In this document: positions 45,700-57,112 of the stretch, piece by piece
Numbering within the stretch: position 1 is the first letter of the stretch
Layout of the letters: each line of letters opens with the position of its first letter
NCBI GenBank assembly: GCA_900491605.1
Contig: UESW01003900.1
Location: 626,932-690,931, forward strand
DNA length: 64,000 nucleotides
DNA from: Calamus simplicifolius
Lineage: Eukaryota > Streptophyta > Magnoliopsida > Arecales > Arecaceae
Direction of reading: 5' to 3'
The notes under the pieces: generated by a model
Databases searched by the model: none
Seen by the model: the letters and a program-made list of their open reading frames with translations, nothing else
Told to the model about the DNA's origin: nothing
Position numbers and translations under genes: made by a program

Positions 45700-47015
45700 A
45701 AGTTTCTCCTGGAGATTCTGGAAAAGCCTAGCATCGCGGAAGCTGACCGAGTGATGCAGGTCGAGGCTGAACCATCCTAGTTTGACCCCATATTAAAGTA
45801 TCTTAAAGAAGGATCGCTCCCAGCCGATAGAAAGGAAGTTAGAAAGCTGAAATTGCAAGCCACTCACTATGTGCTGATCGACGACCAGCTGTATAAGTGA
45901 TCTTTTTCTATGCCGCTACTCAAGTGCCTTCGCCCATCTGAGGCTGATTATGCTCTTTGGGAGGTACATGAGGGAATTTGCAGCAACCATCTAGGGAGTC
46001 AATCTTATGCCACAAGGTACTGCACCAGGGGTATTATTGGCCCACCATGCAAAAGGATGCTGACAATCTCGTCCGAGCTTGCGACCTCTATCAGAGACAT
46101 TCTAATATCCAGAGACTCCCCTTCGCCAGTTTGGTCCCTATTTCCTTCGCTTGGCCCTTTGCTAAGTGGGGTATGGACATCCTTGGCCCCTTTCCCCTCA
46201 CCACTGGATAGAGAAAGTTCTTGTTTGTTGCCATTGACTACTTCACCAAGTGGGTCGAGGCCGAGGAAGCTGCCCAGATAACTGAAGCTTAGGCCAGGGA
46301 CTTCGTATGGAGATCCATTATTTGTCGCTTCGGCCTTCCACATACCATCATCACTGACAATGGCAAGTAGTTTGATAACCCAAAATTTCGAGGTTTTTGC
46401 AAGGAGCATGGGATCTTTCACCGCCTCACATCGATAGGGCATCCGCAAGCCAACGAAGAAGCCGAAGTAACTAACCGAACCCTGCTTCAAGGGATTAAGG
46501 CTCGGCTTACCAGAGCCCGAGGTAGATGGGCGGACGAACTTCACTACGTCCTATGGGCCTACCGCACCACCCAAAGAATCCCCATTGGCGAGACCCCATT
46601 CCGAATGGCCTTCGGCATGGAAGCCGTCATTCCCGTGGAGATAGGACTCCCTTCTCCGCGGGTGGAGAACTACTCGGAGGAGGCTAACGACGAGCAACTT
46701 TGCACCAATCTCGACCTGATGGAAGAGATCAGAGAGAAAGCTCAAATCAGAGTAGCTGCATATTAGTAAAGAGTGGCCCGCTATCATATCTCCAGAGTCA
46801 AAGGGAAATCTTTCTCACCCGGCGATCTTGTCCTCCGAAAAGCATCCATCTCCAAACCGCTGGAACAAGGAAAGTTGTCTCCAAACTGGAAAGGCCCCTA
46901 TCAAGTGGCAGAAGTCGTCGGACCCGATACCTACAAGCTGTAGGATCTGAACGAAAAATTTATTCTCCGGATGTGGAATTCAGACACCTCCGCATATATC
47001 ATCAGTAGAGTATGC
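45700..47015 (+). pseudogene. pol: Element F integrase
   Basis: Spread over several frames. Zinc domain near 45960-46110 (HEGICSNHLGSQS ... CDLYQRH), core with FVAIDYFTKWVEAE (first Asp, near 46230), IITDNGK (second Asp, near 46350) and HPQANEEAEVTNRTL (Glu, near 46440-46480), then ELHYVLWAYRTTQR and the C-terminal SPGDLVLRKAS. At least seven in-frame stops, most of them TAG where CAG is expected, plus a frame change near 46010. Confidence 0.9.
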
Positions 47016-47264
47016 TTTCTATAGACTTGCCCCATTTACAGCTTTGGCATCTTGTTCCTATTATCCACGACATGATCGCTACAATCATTTTTTCCAAAAA
47101 AGTCGTAATGAAAAATAGATGCTGCTCACCCATTCTCGACACAACCAAGCTATCTCCTTGAGCAGCTAAATCTTCATACCTCGGCTGGGCCGAGTCCTAT
47201 TCAATAATGACTCGGTATGGCTGAGCACCCCCGGTACAGCTGGAGGCCAAGTGATCCCAAAGCC
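47016..47264 (+). other. Spacer after integrase of element F
   Basis: No frame or motif recognised. It holds TCGGCTGGGCCGAG-like inverted repeats that foreshadow the tandem repeats to the right. Confidence 0.5.
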
Positions 47265-47690
47265 TTTGGCCATATTTGGGCAGCTTACAAGCCCCGGTCG
47301 GACTAAAGGGCGAAGGAAACTTTGGCCGGATTCAGGCGGCTTACAAGCCCTGACCGGACCAAAGGGTGAAAAACTTTGATCGATTTCAGCAGCTTACAAG
47401 ACCCAGACGGACCAAAGGACGAAGGAAACTTTGGTCGGATTCGGGCAGCTTACAAGCTTCGGTCGGACCAAAGGGCGAAGGAAACTTTGGTCGGATTTGG
47501 GTAGCTTACAAGCCTTGCCCGGACCAAAGGGCAAAAAACTTCAACCAGATTCGGGCAGCTTACAAGCCCGGACCGGACCAAAGGGCGAAAAAACTTTGAT
47601 CGAATTCGGGCAGCTTACAAGCCCCAACCGGACCAAAGGGTGAAAAACTTCAACCAGATTTGGGCAGCTTACAAGCCCCGATCGGCGCCA
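47265..47690 (+). repeat. 51-58 bp tandem repeat, eight units
   Basis: Units carry GCTTACAAGCC, CCGGACCAAAGGGCGAA and a GGAAACTTTGGTCGGATT variant. GCTTACAAG starts near 47282, 47339, 47390, 47447, 47504, 47558, 47612 and 47666. Apparent repeat proteins are by-products. Confidence 0.9.
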
Positions 47691-47693
47691 AAG

Positions 47694-47935
47694 TGCGTCA
47701 AAAGCCTCGAAGTGCATCTCCTATCAAAAGCCTCAGCCAAAGCCGAAGTGCGTCTCCCATCAAAAGCCTCGGCCAAAGACAAAGTGCGTCTCCTATCAAA
47801 AGCTTCGGCCAAAGCTGAAGTGCATTACTTATTAAAAGCCTCGGTCAAAACCGAAGTGCATCTCTTATTAAAAACCTCGGATGGAACCGAAGTGCGTCTC
47901 TTGATATCGGAAACCTCGACCAAGACCGAGTGATG
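47694..47935 (+). repeat. About 37-bp tandem repeat, six to seven units
   Basis: Unit: GCGTCTCCTATCAAAAGCCT then CGGCCAAAGCCGAAGT. It directly follows the first block. CGGCC and GCCGA make small inverted repeats. Confidence 0.88.
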
Positions 47936-48051
47936 AGAATAAACGTTTTGAAGATAGCAGCAGACACAAAAGTTACAAAAATTCCTCTTTCCATTCATCA
48001 TTAAAAAAGAACAACAAGAAAGGAAAGAAAAAGGGTACATAAGCCCTCACT

Positions 48052-48349
48052 AGGGCTTATCATCTTCTTCAGGCGTTGTTGAGCTCCCCCCACGCTGCTG
48101 AGCTGACTTGGCAATCTATCGTTGGAGGGATGTTACTTGCCCCTCTAGTTGGCTGTTGGCCCGATGAAGGAGCTTAATCTCTCTCGTAGAAATAACCAAA
48201 TATTGCTCAGCCGCCCTCTGAAGTCGTTCGCGGTCTACGAACAGTGATGCCAAGACCTTCCCGTCGAAGGTCACCGTAGTGTGGCCCCTATGGGACCCCC
48301 AGTGGCCACTACCGCTGTTACCTGATCTCCCTCCATCCTGAGAAGCCAT
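48052..48349 (-). pseudogene. Small antisense ORF of element F
   Basis: ATG at 48349 (MASQDGG). Frame runs about 77 codons to a TAG at 48113-48115, then stays open to a stop near 48052. Gly/Ser/His-rich N-terminus followed by a helical segment (DRERLQRAAEQYLV ... LHRANSQLEGQVTSL) that looks coiled-coil. A TATA-like TTTAAATATG lies 62-71 bp upstream (48411-48420). No family recognised. Confidence 0.5.
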
Positions 48350-48410
48350 CCTGCTATCCCGAGCTTAGGGAGGCCAACAGGAGATGTGATTAATGATGGC
48401 ATCCTCCATC

Positions 48411-48420
48411 CATATTTAAA
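48411..48420 (-). promoter_or_regulatory. TATA-like box before the small antisense ORF
   Basis: TTTAAATATG on minus, suitably placed for the ORF starting at 48349. Confidence 0.35.
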
Positions 48421-51113
48421 CTACTTCTGGCAAGTATTTCGATCGCCCGAGCCATTAATTTCAACTCATGAAAACTCACCACGCATCACCACCTCAGTAG
48501 GTGCTTGCGGAAAACGAAGAGTTCCGCCCCTCATCGAAGAGAACCATTAATAACATTAAGGCGCTCAAGAAGCTCCCCTTTTTTTGGACTAGACTCCCTA
48601 TGATCTGCTAGACCCTTTCGAAGTAAATGTCCTTGAAAGTCTGCCATACCCCCTTTAATTAAATATCCTCGAAAGTCTGCCAAACTGCCTCGAATTAGAT
48701 ATCCTCAAAAAAATGCAAAGAAGAGAAAAAAGTGCATCAGCGACCAACACTGGAGAAACATGGCTTGCCCTCTTCAAAAATGGCTGATTCATAGACTACG
48801 AGCGCCCCCCTACATCGCTCGGGTAGCCCCCCATCCTCTTTGGCCATCCACGCCTGGATCTGCAGTTGCAATAAGGTCCAAGAAAAATATCAAAAATCCT
48901 CGGCAACACCGAGCGATCTCCGTACCTTGGCAGGGCTAAGTAAAGTATCAAAAACCTTGGCAACATCGAGCGATCCCCGTACCTTGGCAGGACCAAGTAA
49001 ATATATTCCTTACGATACCTCAGCTAAACCGAGCATATATTCCCTGATGCCTCATCTATACCGAGCGGCATATTATTCGAAGCCTCGGTCGAGTCGAGCA
49101 TTACATCCCTAAAGAAATCCCGAAGTCTTAGCCGAACTAAGGGACATGATTCTAAAGCTTCAGCCTGATTGGGCAATCTCTCAAATACCTCGACATAACT
49201 CAAACGCCCTATGATACTTCGGTAGAAGACAACAACCTCCTTCTGCCCAAAAGTAAGGTCATACGAGCTATTTCTTTCTGAAGAAATACCTACTTCATGC
49301 TGCGAACAAGATCATGCTTACCCCATGAGTCCACAGGACCACCCAGGTCTACTTATGGCCCAAACAGGGATAAATGCTTCCTCTACTGAGGACCGAACGT
49401 TTGTCTCAGAAAAAACAAAGTAGCAAGAGCACTGCCAAATATGCTATGGCACAAAAAGCATGATATAGGAGTAGCAACTCTCAACACGATTACATCAAAA
49501 AAAAAGCAGGTGCTAAAAGAAGAAAGAATAAAACTTTCTTTATTTCTTCACCAATAAAAAGAGTTACAACCTCCTTAGAGGCATTACAAGTGCATCAAAG
49601 CATAGGAAATACAAATAAAATAAAAGCTTGACTGAGCAACTTCGATCAGCTTCGGTTAATAATGATGTTCTCACATATGACCCAAGAAACCATAGAAACC
49701 AGGCAGCTCGGCTAAGCCACTAGTTAATGCGAAAGAACAAATTGGCCACCCACAGGTCCACTGGATGAATTAAGAGATCCAAAAGCAGAAGGAAGACCTG
49801 TGGATGCCAATGTTGGGAAGACATTCCCCCTGGGTGGGATGCTGGGCTGCTGGTCGCTGCTCGATCGTAAAAGGCATAGAACCAGCATGCCCACACAGGC
49901 GAGAGATCCCCCAGTCGGATGAGCTAAGGAATCCAGCCCGAGGGAGAAGGAAAAGTCTGCCCTTACCATGGGGATTTGCATGCTTCGCATTTCCGACGGT
50001 CCCCATGGCAAGTATCGAAGGACACATAGGGAGCGCATACGTGCGCTCCCCATATGATTTCTGCAGACCTCCCGTGCGCTCTCCATATGATCTCTAAAAT
50101 TCCTCTCTTGAGGATGGTCTGCTCTTCAGCAGCTTCTTCATCACCCCAGCTATCCGAGGGAAGTCAACTTGCAAAAGGAGAACTCAGTCTCTCCACTCTC
50201 AACCTCAGATACACAGACATCATGAGAACTTCCACAGAAGAACAAAGTCTTGGGAGATAGCCTAACATGGCCCATTCTCTCTAATTTATAGGCAAACAAG
50301 CCCGGGGTAGTTATTAAATAGGAAAGCCTTGAAATTTGAAACACCCTATCCCATTGCTACGTGGAAGGGCAGAAGAAAAGAATTATTTCATGGAGCGCGC
50401 CAAATGCGTTTCCCAAGCTGTGATGAAAGGCAAGGGATCTCCCTCTGATCTCGAATCGAGAACCTTAAATGCATGAGATTAGCTACAGGTCATTGAGATA
50501 CGGGCAAGCCTAGGAAATCCTCCTCCAAAAATGATGCCATCCAATGGCGATCGATTGCTTGTTGCGTACATTAAGAGGACCTGCATTGGAAAAGGCCAAC
50601 GAAGTAAATGCCCCTGACAAGGGCAAAATACTTTCAACAAAGCCACTTCGTGTACCTCGGCTGAAAGCATGCCCACTTCTTCACTTTGGGCAGGCCGAAC
50701 TATCTAACCTCAGCTCTAACTAGGATACCCTTGCGATTTTTGGCCATTTCAAGTCGAACTATCCAATACTTCGGCAGGACGAACTCCCTTACCCACTCCA
50801 AGCGAGACCAGAACTATATTCCTCGGTAGCGCCGGGCCATTTTATGCCTCGGCCGAAGCATGTCAATCTTTTTTACTTCGGACAAACCAAGCTATCCTTA
50901 TTCCTCGCCTCGATTGAGTCATTTATTTAAGTCCGAACCAAACCAACCTAATAGCGCAAATGAGTTATAATCTGTTCACAGTCGAAGAAAACTTGAGATA
51001 AAAAGATCAGCCAAAAAGGTAAACAAGTGGAGGCGAAAGACCCGTTCATTGGAAATTTCAACCAGACTACAAATCTAAGAAGCAAAAAAAAATACATAAG
51101 TGACCCTCAAGGA
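48421..51113. other. Central non-coding region of element F
   Basis: About 2.7 kb with no convincing protein. It contains a two-copy repeat of about 58 bp (near 48889-49004, CCGTACCTTGGCAGG), many CCTCGGC/GCCGAG words, and a possible minus TATA box at 50281-50290 (TATAAATTAG). Short ORFs on both strands near 49720-50340 have no recognisable domain. Confidence 0.55.
50281..50290 (-). promoter_or_regulatory. Possible antisense TATA box in element F
   Basis: On minus CCTATAAATTAGAGAG lies just before an ATG near 50271. No recognised ORF follows, so this could be the promoter of a long antisense transcript or chance. Confidence 0.25.
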
Positions 51114-54027
51114 TCAGGGGCTGGATTGGTCCCAGCAACATCGTCGGTAAACTCGGGGGGGCTTGCTTGTTTCGCCCACTTCAAAAGCCATTGTTCCCTT
51201 GGCGGCAAGCTGAGAGTGTCCTTCGGGAGCCGCGGCCTCACTAAAACCCAAAATAGCATCGAGATTGACGTCTAAAATATCTTCATATTTGGCTTCTTCA
51301 GCCCCCGGGGTACAGGCCTCAAAAGGTTCAACATCCAAAAAGGAGAGGTCCCATTCCGGATGCTCCCAAGATATTTTAGTTCGAACCTCCTCCGCGCCAA
51401 GCTGGAAAGCCTTGGCACAGGTCGCATCTTGTTTGCTCCGAAGTAGGGCAAGCTGCCCTTCAGCCTCAGCAACCTGGCCCCGAAGTGAGGCAACTCGCTC
51501 CTCAATCTTAGCGACCCGCCCTTCGAGCTCCGAGCTCCTCCAATGACTCAACGCCAGTTCTCCTTGCAGGCTTTCTAATTGACTTGGCCCTCGAGTCTCG
51601 CCTTCTCCGTCTATCAGCATAGAGCTAGCCAGTGCAGTAATAAGGTAATAGGGGAAGTTATAGAGACAACATCTTACCTCTTCCTCCTGCCGAGCTAATC
51701 TCCTGGTCAATTCCTCGACCTCGCCGAAGGCCCTCAGCTTGTCGGCCTTAACCTGCTCGATCCTATCTTGAGGTCATTAATCCTCGACTGCCTGCTGTTA
51801 GCTTCCTCCCTAGACTGGGAGAGCTCATCATCAAGCTTGCTATTTTCTCCTAATGCCATTTGATCCTATCATCCCTGGTGATAACGCAATGTTGCAGCTG
51901 CTGGATCTTCTCCTCCATCTCGTCGAGCATTCTATTCAGGCGATTCCTCACCTCGACAGCTTCTTTTTTTAGCCTGTCTCGACTCTCATCAAATTATTTT
52001 TTAACAGTCTCCATTTCTCTAGCATGCCTAGATTTGATCTGCGATAGCTCCAAGTATGCTTCGTCATACCTCATCTGGAGCCCACGTAGCTCCTCAACTT
52101 CAAGCCTCAACTTGGACGCATCATCGAGGGCGGCCTGATGCAGTCCCCTCGCTCTCGCCAAGTTCTCATTGGCGATGTCCAGAACCCCTCAAGTTTGTCA
52201 GATGCCTCTGCTCGCAATCTGAGCTCAGTGCTAACTTTCTTAGCCTGGCACTGGCCTCTGCTGCCAGATTCAAGCACCAGCATAGCGCCCTAGTGATCAA
52301 AGCACTTGTGAAATGAAACACAGATAAGAAAGTGCAATCGAGTCAACCAAGAAGGCACCCATTGCTATGGAATAGCAACTTACCCGGGAAGCGTAGGACC
52401 TAGCGAGCCCCATAAGGGCAGAGTTATCAATTTCAGGGAGAAGATGGACATCCTTCGCCACATTCTGCTAACCAAATGCGGTGTCGATGAGGTCTAGGTC
52501 CACAAATTCATTCGCCGAAGGACCAGTGCCTGGATACAACGTTGACCTCATCAGGGCAGTGAACGCCGACTCGATGGCCGGGTCCAAACCATCGGGCTGC
52601 TCGTCTGAAGGACCAGGCCAGGCAATCTCAGGCCGAGAAGCTTTCAACCTTCTGGCCTCCTTCAGCAAAATTCTGGCTGAGATTCCTTGGGTACCTTGGC
52701 CAGCCCAGGCGCCAATTTTCTCAAAACCTCGGTGGGAGAAGCTTCAACTCAAAGATTCTTATCTCGTCCTCTCCCCTCATCCGAGGCTTTCTCCTCAATC
52801 GCCTCGGCGATCACAATTGCTCCCTCCTGTTCTCCCGCCGATGCTAGAGACATCTTCTCGCTTGGGGAAGGAACCCCCAGGATACCGACCTCTGTCGAGC
52901 CTGGCAATAACTCATCCCCAGGAGAGGGGACTGCTGGATGAGCACATGAGGCCTCGTCTGGGCTGTCCACTATCTCCACCACCAAAGGATAGGGGATCTC
53001 AGCAACCTTCCTAGAGTCCTCCTCTGCTCTCTACCCCTCCGACATGACTATCACTTCTTCCCTCGACTAAGGGAACCCCTCTCTCACTTCCGGCGCTCCC
53101 ACATCCTCTTTCTTTGATGGTAAGGAGCGCGGGCTAACCTTGACTCGTCCAGCCTTCGGCGAGTGCTCTTCAGAAAGATGGACTTTCTTCTCAGGCTTAC
53201 GCCTTTCCACACTACTAGTCCCTCTCGGGCGCTTGCCCAACTCCTTCCTTATATGGCCCATTAGTGCAGACCTCTTGGCTGCAAGCGTAGTGGATGAACA
53301 ATCAGACCGAGATATACTCACTCGAGCAAAATCAATGGAAGGAAAAAAGAAAAAAGACTTACCTTGTACGTCGATGGGGCTAAGCCCGATGGCAAAAAGA
53401 GCATCCTCTGATAGTAAGTCATTAGCCGAGAACATTCAGCCATCACAAAGGACCTCTAGGTCCTCCTTCTCCTGTTCGGATAGGGCTAGATCATTTTCAT
53501 ATCCCTGACAAAGCTCCCCATCCCTGCAGGAAGCTGGAGCTGATGTTCCCCTCGGTGATAAAAAATTGGACCTTCCACTTCTTTATGGATGATGGCTTAT
53601 CCATGATCATCTTGAATGATTTCCAAGGTCCGATATAGGACCACTCCGAGTTCCTTCCAGACATCAGATGATAGCAAGCATGGAACAGGGGAAGAGTCGC
53701 TGTTACCTGAACCCGGCTGCACATCAAAATAAACTCGATGATACTGCACCAGCTATTAGGAGCCATCATTGTCGGACAGATGTTGTAAAACCTCATGATC
53801 TCCTTTTCTAGAGGATGAAGGGGAAATTGAAGGCCTGCCTTCAGGCTATCTTCATAAAGAAAGATCCCCAGCTTCAGTTCTTGCGAGACCCTATGCTCGG
53901 GCTCCGACAACCGCAAGAGGATATTCGAGGGAATGCCATATTTCTGGCGTATTCTCCTCAAATCCTCGGCAACAATCTTTGAGGCCATGTCGCTAGGACT
54001 CACCATGCTGTTGGTCGAAAGAGACAC
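51114..54027 (-). pseudogene. Large antisense gene of element F, spliced, 'putative gypsy type transposon' family
   Basis: Starts at ATG 54027 (MSLSTNSMVSPSDM). The first exon (53497-54027) holds a domain like PF04195: YGIPSNILLRL, LYEDSLKAGLQFPLHPL, MAPNSWCSIIEFILMCSRV and WSYIGPWKSF. Downstream are a low-complexity region (53067-53435, 52749-52985) and a long coiled-coil end (51114-51710, LESLQGELALSHWRSSELEG). Good 5' splice sites GTAAGT or GTAAGA start at 53362, 52383 and 51677. An intron 53279-53362 (84 bp) keeps frame. Stops and frame changes are present. Function unknown. Confidence 0.7.
53279..53362 (-). other. Probable intron in the large antisense gene of F
   Basis: On minus CAAG/GTAAGTC ... 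CTTGCAG/CC, with a T-rich start and a pyrimidine-containing end. 84 bp, so both spliced and unspliced forms keep frame. Confidence 0.6.
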
Positions 54028-54392
54028 CGAGCGAGGTTACAAAGCAGCACAGGGGAACAAGATTCTCCAAAAAGAAACGAAAGAGCACTACGAACGGGAA
54101 TGGCGCTGTTATGAATTCATTTTTTTTCCAAAGGAAAAAGCCTCAAAGAGAAGATAAGGCATCTTAATCGAGACACCCAGAACTGCCATCGCAGGCACCG
54201 TGAAAATCGGGATTTGATATGTGTGCTTCCCCAACCGTTGCCCCTAAGAAATGACGGATTCATCCCGTAAAGGCATGGCGGCTGCGCAACATTAATTAGG
54301 GCATCATTATGCAGGCTATCAAATCTAGACCCTTCCATTCAGATCTTGCCATCTGGAACTATCTTCCTACGCCCGAACCTATGCTTCGAACT

Positions 54393-54409
54393 AGGGAGTG
54401 GGGGGCATG
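54393..54409 (+). other. Polypurine tract of element F
   Basis: AGGGAGTGGGGGGCATG, immediately before the 3' LTR. Confidence 0.85.
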
Positions 54410-55259
54410 TGTTGAGGGGTAAAATCGCTATTACGTTAATAATTGTGCAAGAGGTTAGGATCAACCCTGAACCCTGACTCTCACTCGCTGTGCAGTGCCC
54501 GCTAGAAATGAGCTAGCCGAGCTATCCACTGTGCCTCACCAGCCGAGCTATCCACCGTGCCTTGCCAGTCAAGCTATCCACTATGCCTCGCCAGTCGAGC
54601 TATCCACTATGCCTCGGTCCTAGTCCGAGCTATCCTTATACCTTGGTCCTAGTTCGAGCTATTCTTATGCCCCAGCCAGACCCGGGCACTCAAGCACCTC
54701 TGCGGAATCTAGCACGAGAGAGTTTAAATTCATAAGATTCTAAACAAAAATCACATCCGAGAGTGGCCTAGAGCCCTAGAGCCTACACAATCACCGAATC
54801 TCAAGACATCAACCAGCTCTCCCAGCCATCGATCCTCTAACCAACAAGATACAAATCTTACTGACCTCATAACAAACTGGATTCGAATCCTAATGGCTTT
54901 CGGACCCATGACACCTCCAAGGAATCAGGTGATCCTCTTTAAATATGACCATCTTTTGACTTCTCAGGTATACGTACTTCCTTACTTGCCCACTCTCCAT
55001 CCACCCTTGCTCAACCCTTTTGCCATTAACGCTCTGCTCATAGCTCTCGAAAGGCCACCCTAGAGAGACTTTTCAGCGGGAGCCTTCTTTCCATATTTGT
55101 TCGCTGTTGATCTCCATTGACTTGAGCATCGGAGGGTCTTCTGCAGAGGGCCACCCCCAACGCCTCTCGCATGACAACTGTTTTGCAGGTCCGTCCAGGA
55201 GGGAGTCCACTCTGAAGCTCGATCGCACCCGAGTCGAAGGATAGATTTTAGCAGCAACA
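54410..55259 (+). repeat. 3' LTR of element F
   Basis: 850 bp, the pair of 40724-41568, with the same 27-bp repeats near 54530-54620. The TATA box is changed to TTTAAATATG (54939-54948). Confidence 0.95.
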
Positions 55260-55940
55260 CTGATAATGGACACTACTGAGGGAAGGTGTTGGAGGTTGAT
55301 GGTAAGTGGTAAACTAGTGGCAACTATTAAGGGAAGGTGTTGGGGGTTGTTGGTAAGTGGTAATGGGCATGTTGAGGAGGCTGATTGGTGTGTGGCTGGT
55401 TGAGGAGGTTGGCTGATGAGATTCTGAAATGGTGTCAAGTTTTTGGATGCCTTCCACAAGCTGGAGGCTATCCTTCTTCTAGACTGAGCCTTCGGACTTC
55501 ATCTGGAATGAAATCTGAAATCCAGGGACTACAAAACTATGGGTAAGGATCCTAGTTTTGAAAACCAGGGACAAAGGTGTACTGATAACAAGCCATCTTT
55601 TGAGCACTACTGCACATGGGCGGCAGCTTTTGAGTCATTTTTCATGACAGTGCTCGAATGATTGACACATGATAGTGACCTGGAGGCTGAGTTGTCTGAT
55701 GGTTGATGGGCATATTGAGTGCTGAGTGGTTGTCGGTAGAGAGAGTAGAGCTTCACATGCATGAACTACTAAGAGATGCCTTGAGGATAAGGCCTTGATT
55801 GCTGTCGGTAGAGTGTACTAACTATTGGCAGAAGGACTGGAGCTTCACATTCGTGAACTACTGAGAGATGCCTTGAGGATAAGGCCTGATGACTGTCGAT
55901 GGAGAGTATTGACTGTCTGTAGGGTATGATGGATTACATT
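55260..55940 (-). other. EPRV copy 3: 3' promoter/repeat region
   Basis: Counterpart of 32640-33370. It carries the 91-bp duplication (about 55720-55920), a decayed TATA site near 55476, and a local duplication of GTTGGTAAGTGGTAA at 55290-55365 not seen in copy 1. The CCAACCAGCC repeat is short. Confidence 0.7.
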
Positions 55941-57112
55941 ATGTCGTAATCCTCATAAGGATCCTGAGCATCTTGCAAACATATCTGGTTTGTAAGTGCT
56001 GGCTGTGATGATCCAATATCTTCATCCTCATATGAGTCCCCTAATTGGGATATTTCATCAAGTAATTTTTTCTTCAGTTCTCTTTTACTGAGAATTTTGG
56101 CTGTTGATGGAGGAACTGTACTTTTTTTTAAGGAAATTGTCCAAGATTATCATAAGTAATGAGCCACTTGCTGATGTTACTGGCTGATAATCGTTCTCCA
56201 AATTGGAAATTCTTCCACCACTTAATTCTAAATCTTCTTTCTAATGTTAAAGGAAACTGGTGGTCCAGGGATGGACTGATAGCCAAATCCCACCCCACAA
56301 TCCATGGGACTTGGAATTCAACTGTAAACATTATGGATTTGTTTCCATAGAATGTTGTTTTAAGGTTCTCGTGGAAATAGTCCCATCCTTTCTGTGCTGA
56401 TTCTAGAAGTATGTCCTTGGTTAATCCAAAGTAAACCCACCATTGATGAGTCCAACTCGGGATTTTCTTGTTGAATTTTTGACAGAAGTTGAAGAACCAG
56501 CTATGGTCTGTGGGTCTGAGGTAGAATGCTTATACCATGCTTCTTGATAGTTGAAGTAGTTATACTGAGGGGGTGAATACCTCTGGAAAAATGTTCTGGC
56601 TTTGTATGGGTTTCCCCATTCTTCTTTGTAATGAATTTTTTGATTTTACACTTGGAGTAGGCTACTGTTTCTGAGTTTTGTTCTGGTTTATGGGTCATAT
56701 CTGCTGAGTCTGTATCTACGAGGATAAACTCATAATACTCTTGAGTCTTCAAGGGATTTTGGTAACCTCTAGGTAGATGATACTGGACAATTTTTCCATT
56801 GATTGAGAGGAAAATTCTGAATAGTTTAAGGTTTTTGGTGTCATCTACTTCATCCTTTTCTAGTTGTGTGACTGTCAAGGAGCAATTTTTACCGAAATAA
56901 GGGTTAAAAGAAGGTTGTCTGCTTGGGCTAGATTCGATCTGTTTAGGTGTAATATTAGGACTAGAAGGAGACCATTTTTGGGTGACTTGGGAGTAACTTT
57001 GAGAGGGTGATGCTAAGACTGTGTATTGGTTATTGAGAGGTGCAAGTGCTAAAAAGGGTGCCAAGGTTATTGGTTTGGCATTAAAGGATTTGGTCCGGGG
57101 TTTTTCTGACAT
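55940..57112 (-). pseudogene. EPRV copy 3: second ORF, unknown function
   Basis: ATG at 57112-57110, overlapping the RNase H end as in the other copies. Open piece 56501-57160 has the Pro/Ser-rich N-terminus and YYEFILVDTDSADMTHK, then shifts frame near 56625. The later domain (VPWIVGWDLAIS) is readable in 56128-56331. Confidence 0.6.

Larger units (their letters stand above)
40724..55259 (+). mobile_element. Element F: Tat-type Ty3/gypsy retrotransposon, 14.5 kb
   Basis: Two LTRs (40724-41568 and 54410-55259), TGTTGAGGGG ... CAGCAACA, flanked by CTGAC (40719-40723) and CTGAT (55260-55264), a 5-bp duplication with one transition. Plus-strand order is primer site, gag, protease, RT, RNase H, second RNase H, integrase, repeats, then a long region with minus-strand genes and a PPT. 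RT before integrase is the gypsy order. The second RNase H marks the Tat lineage. Many stops are TAG or TGA where CAG or CGA is expected. Confidence 0.94.

Noticed and set aside
47366..47933. Repeat-protein ORFs (about 50-97 codons) in several frames
   Set aside because: Unit lengths let tandem repeats stay open in more than one frame, and nothing else supports coding.
49724..50344. Possible third antisense gene in element F
   Set aside because: There is a TATA-like box, but the ORFs on both strands have no recognisable domain and none clearly dominates, so I did not call a gene.
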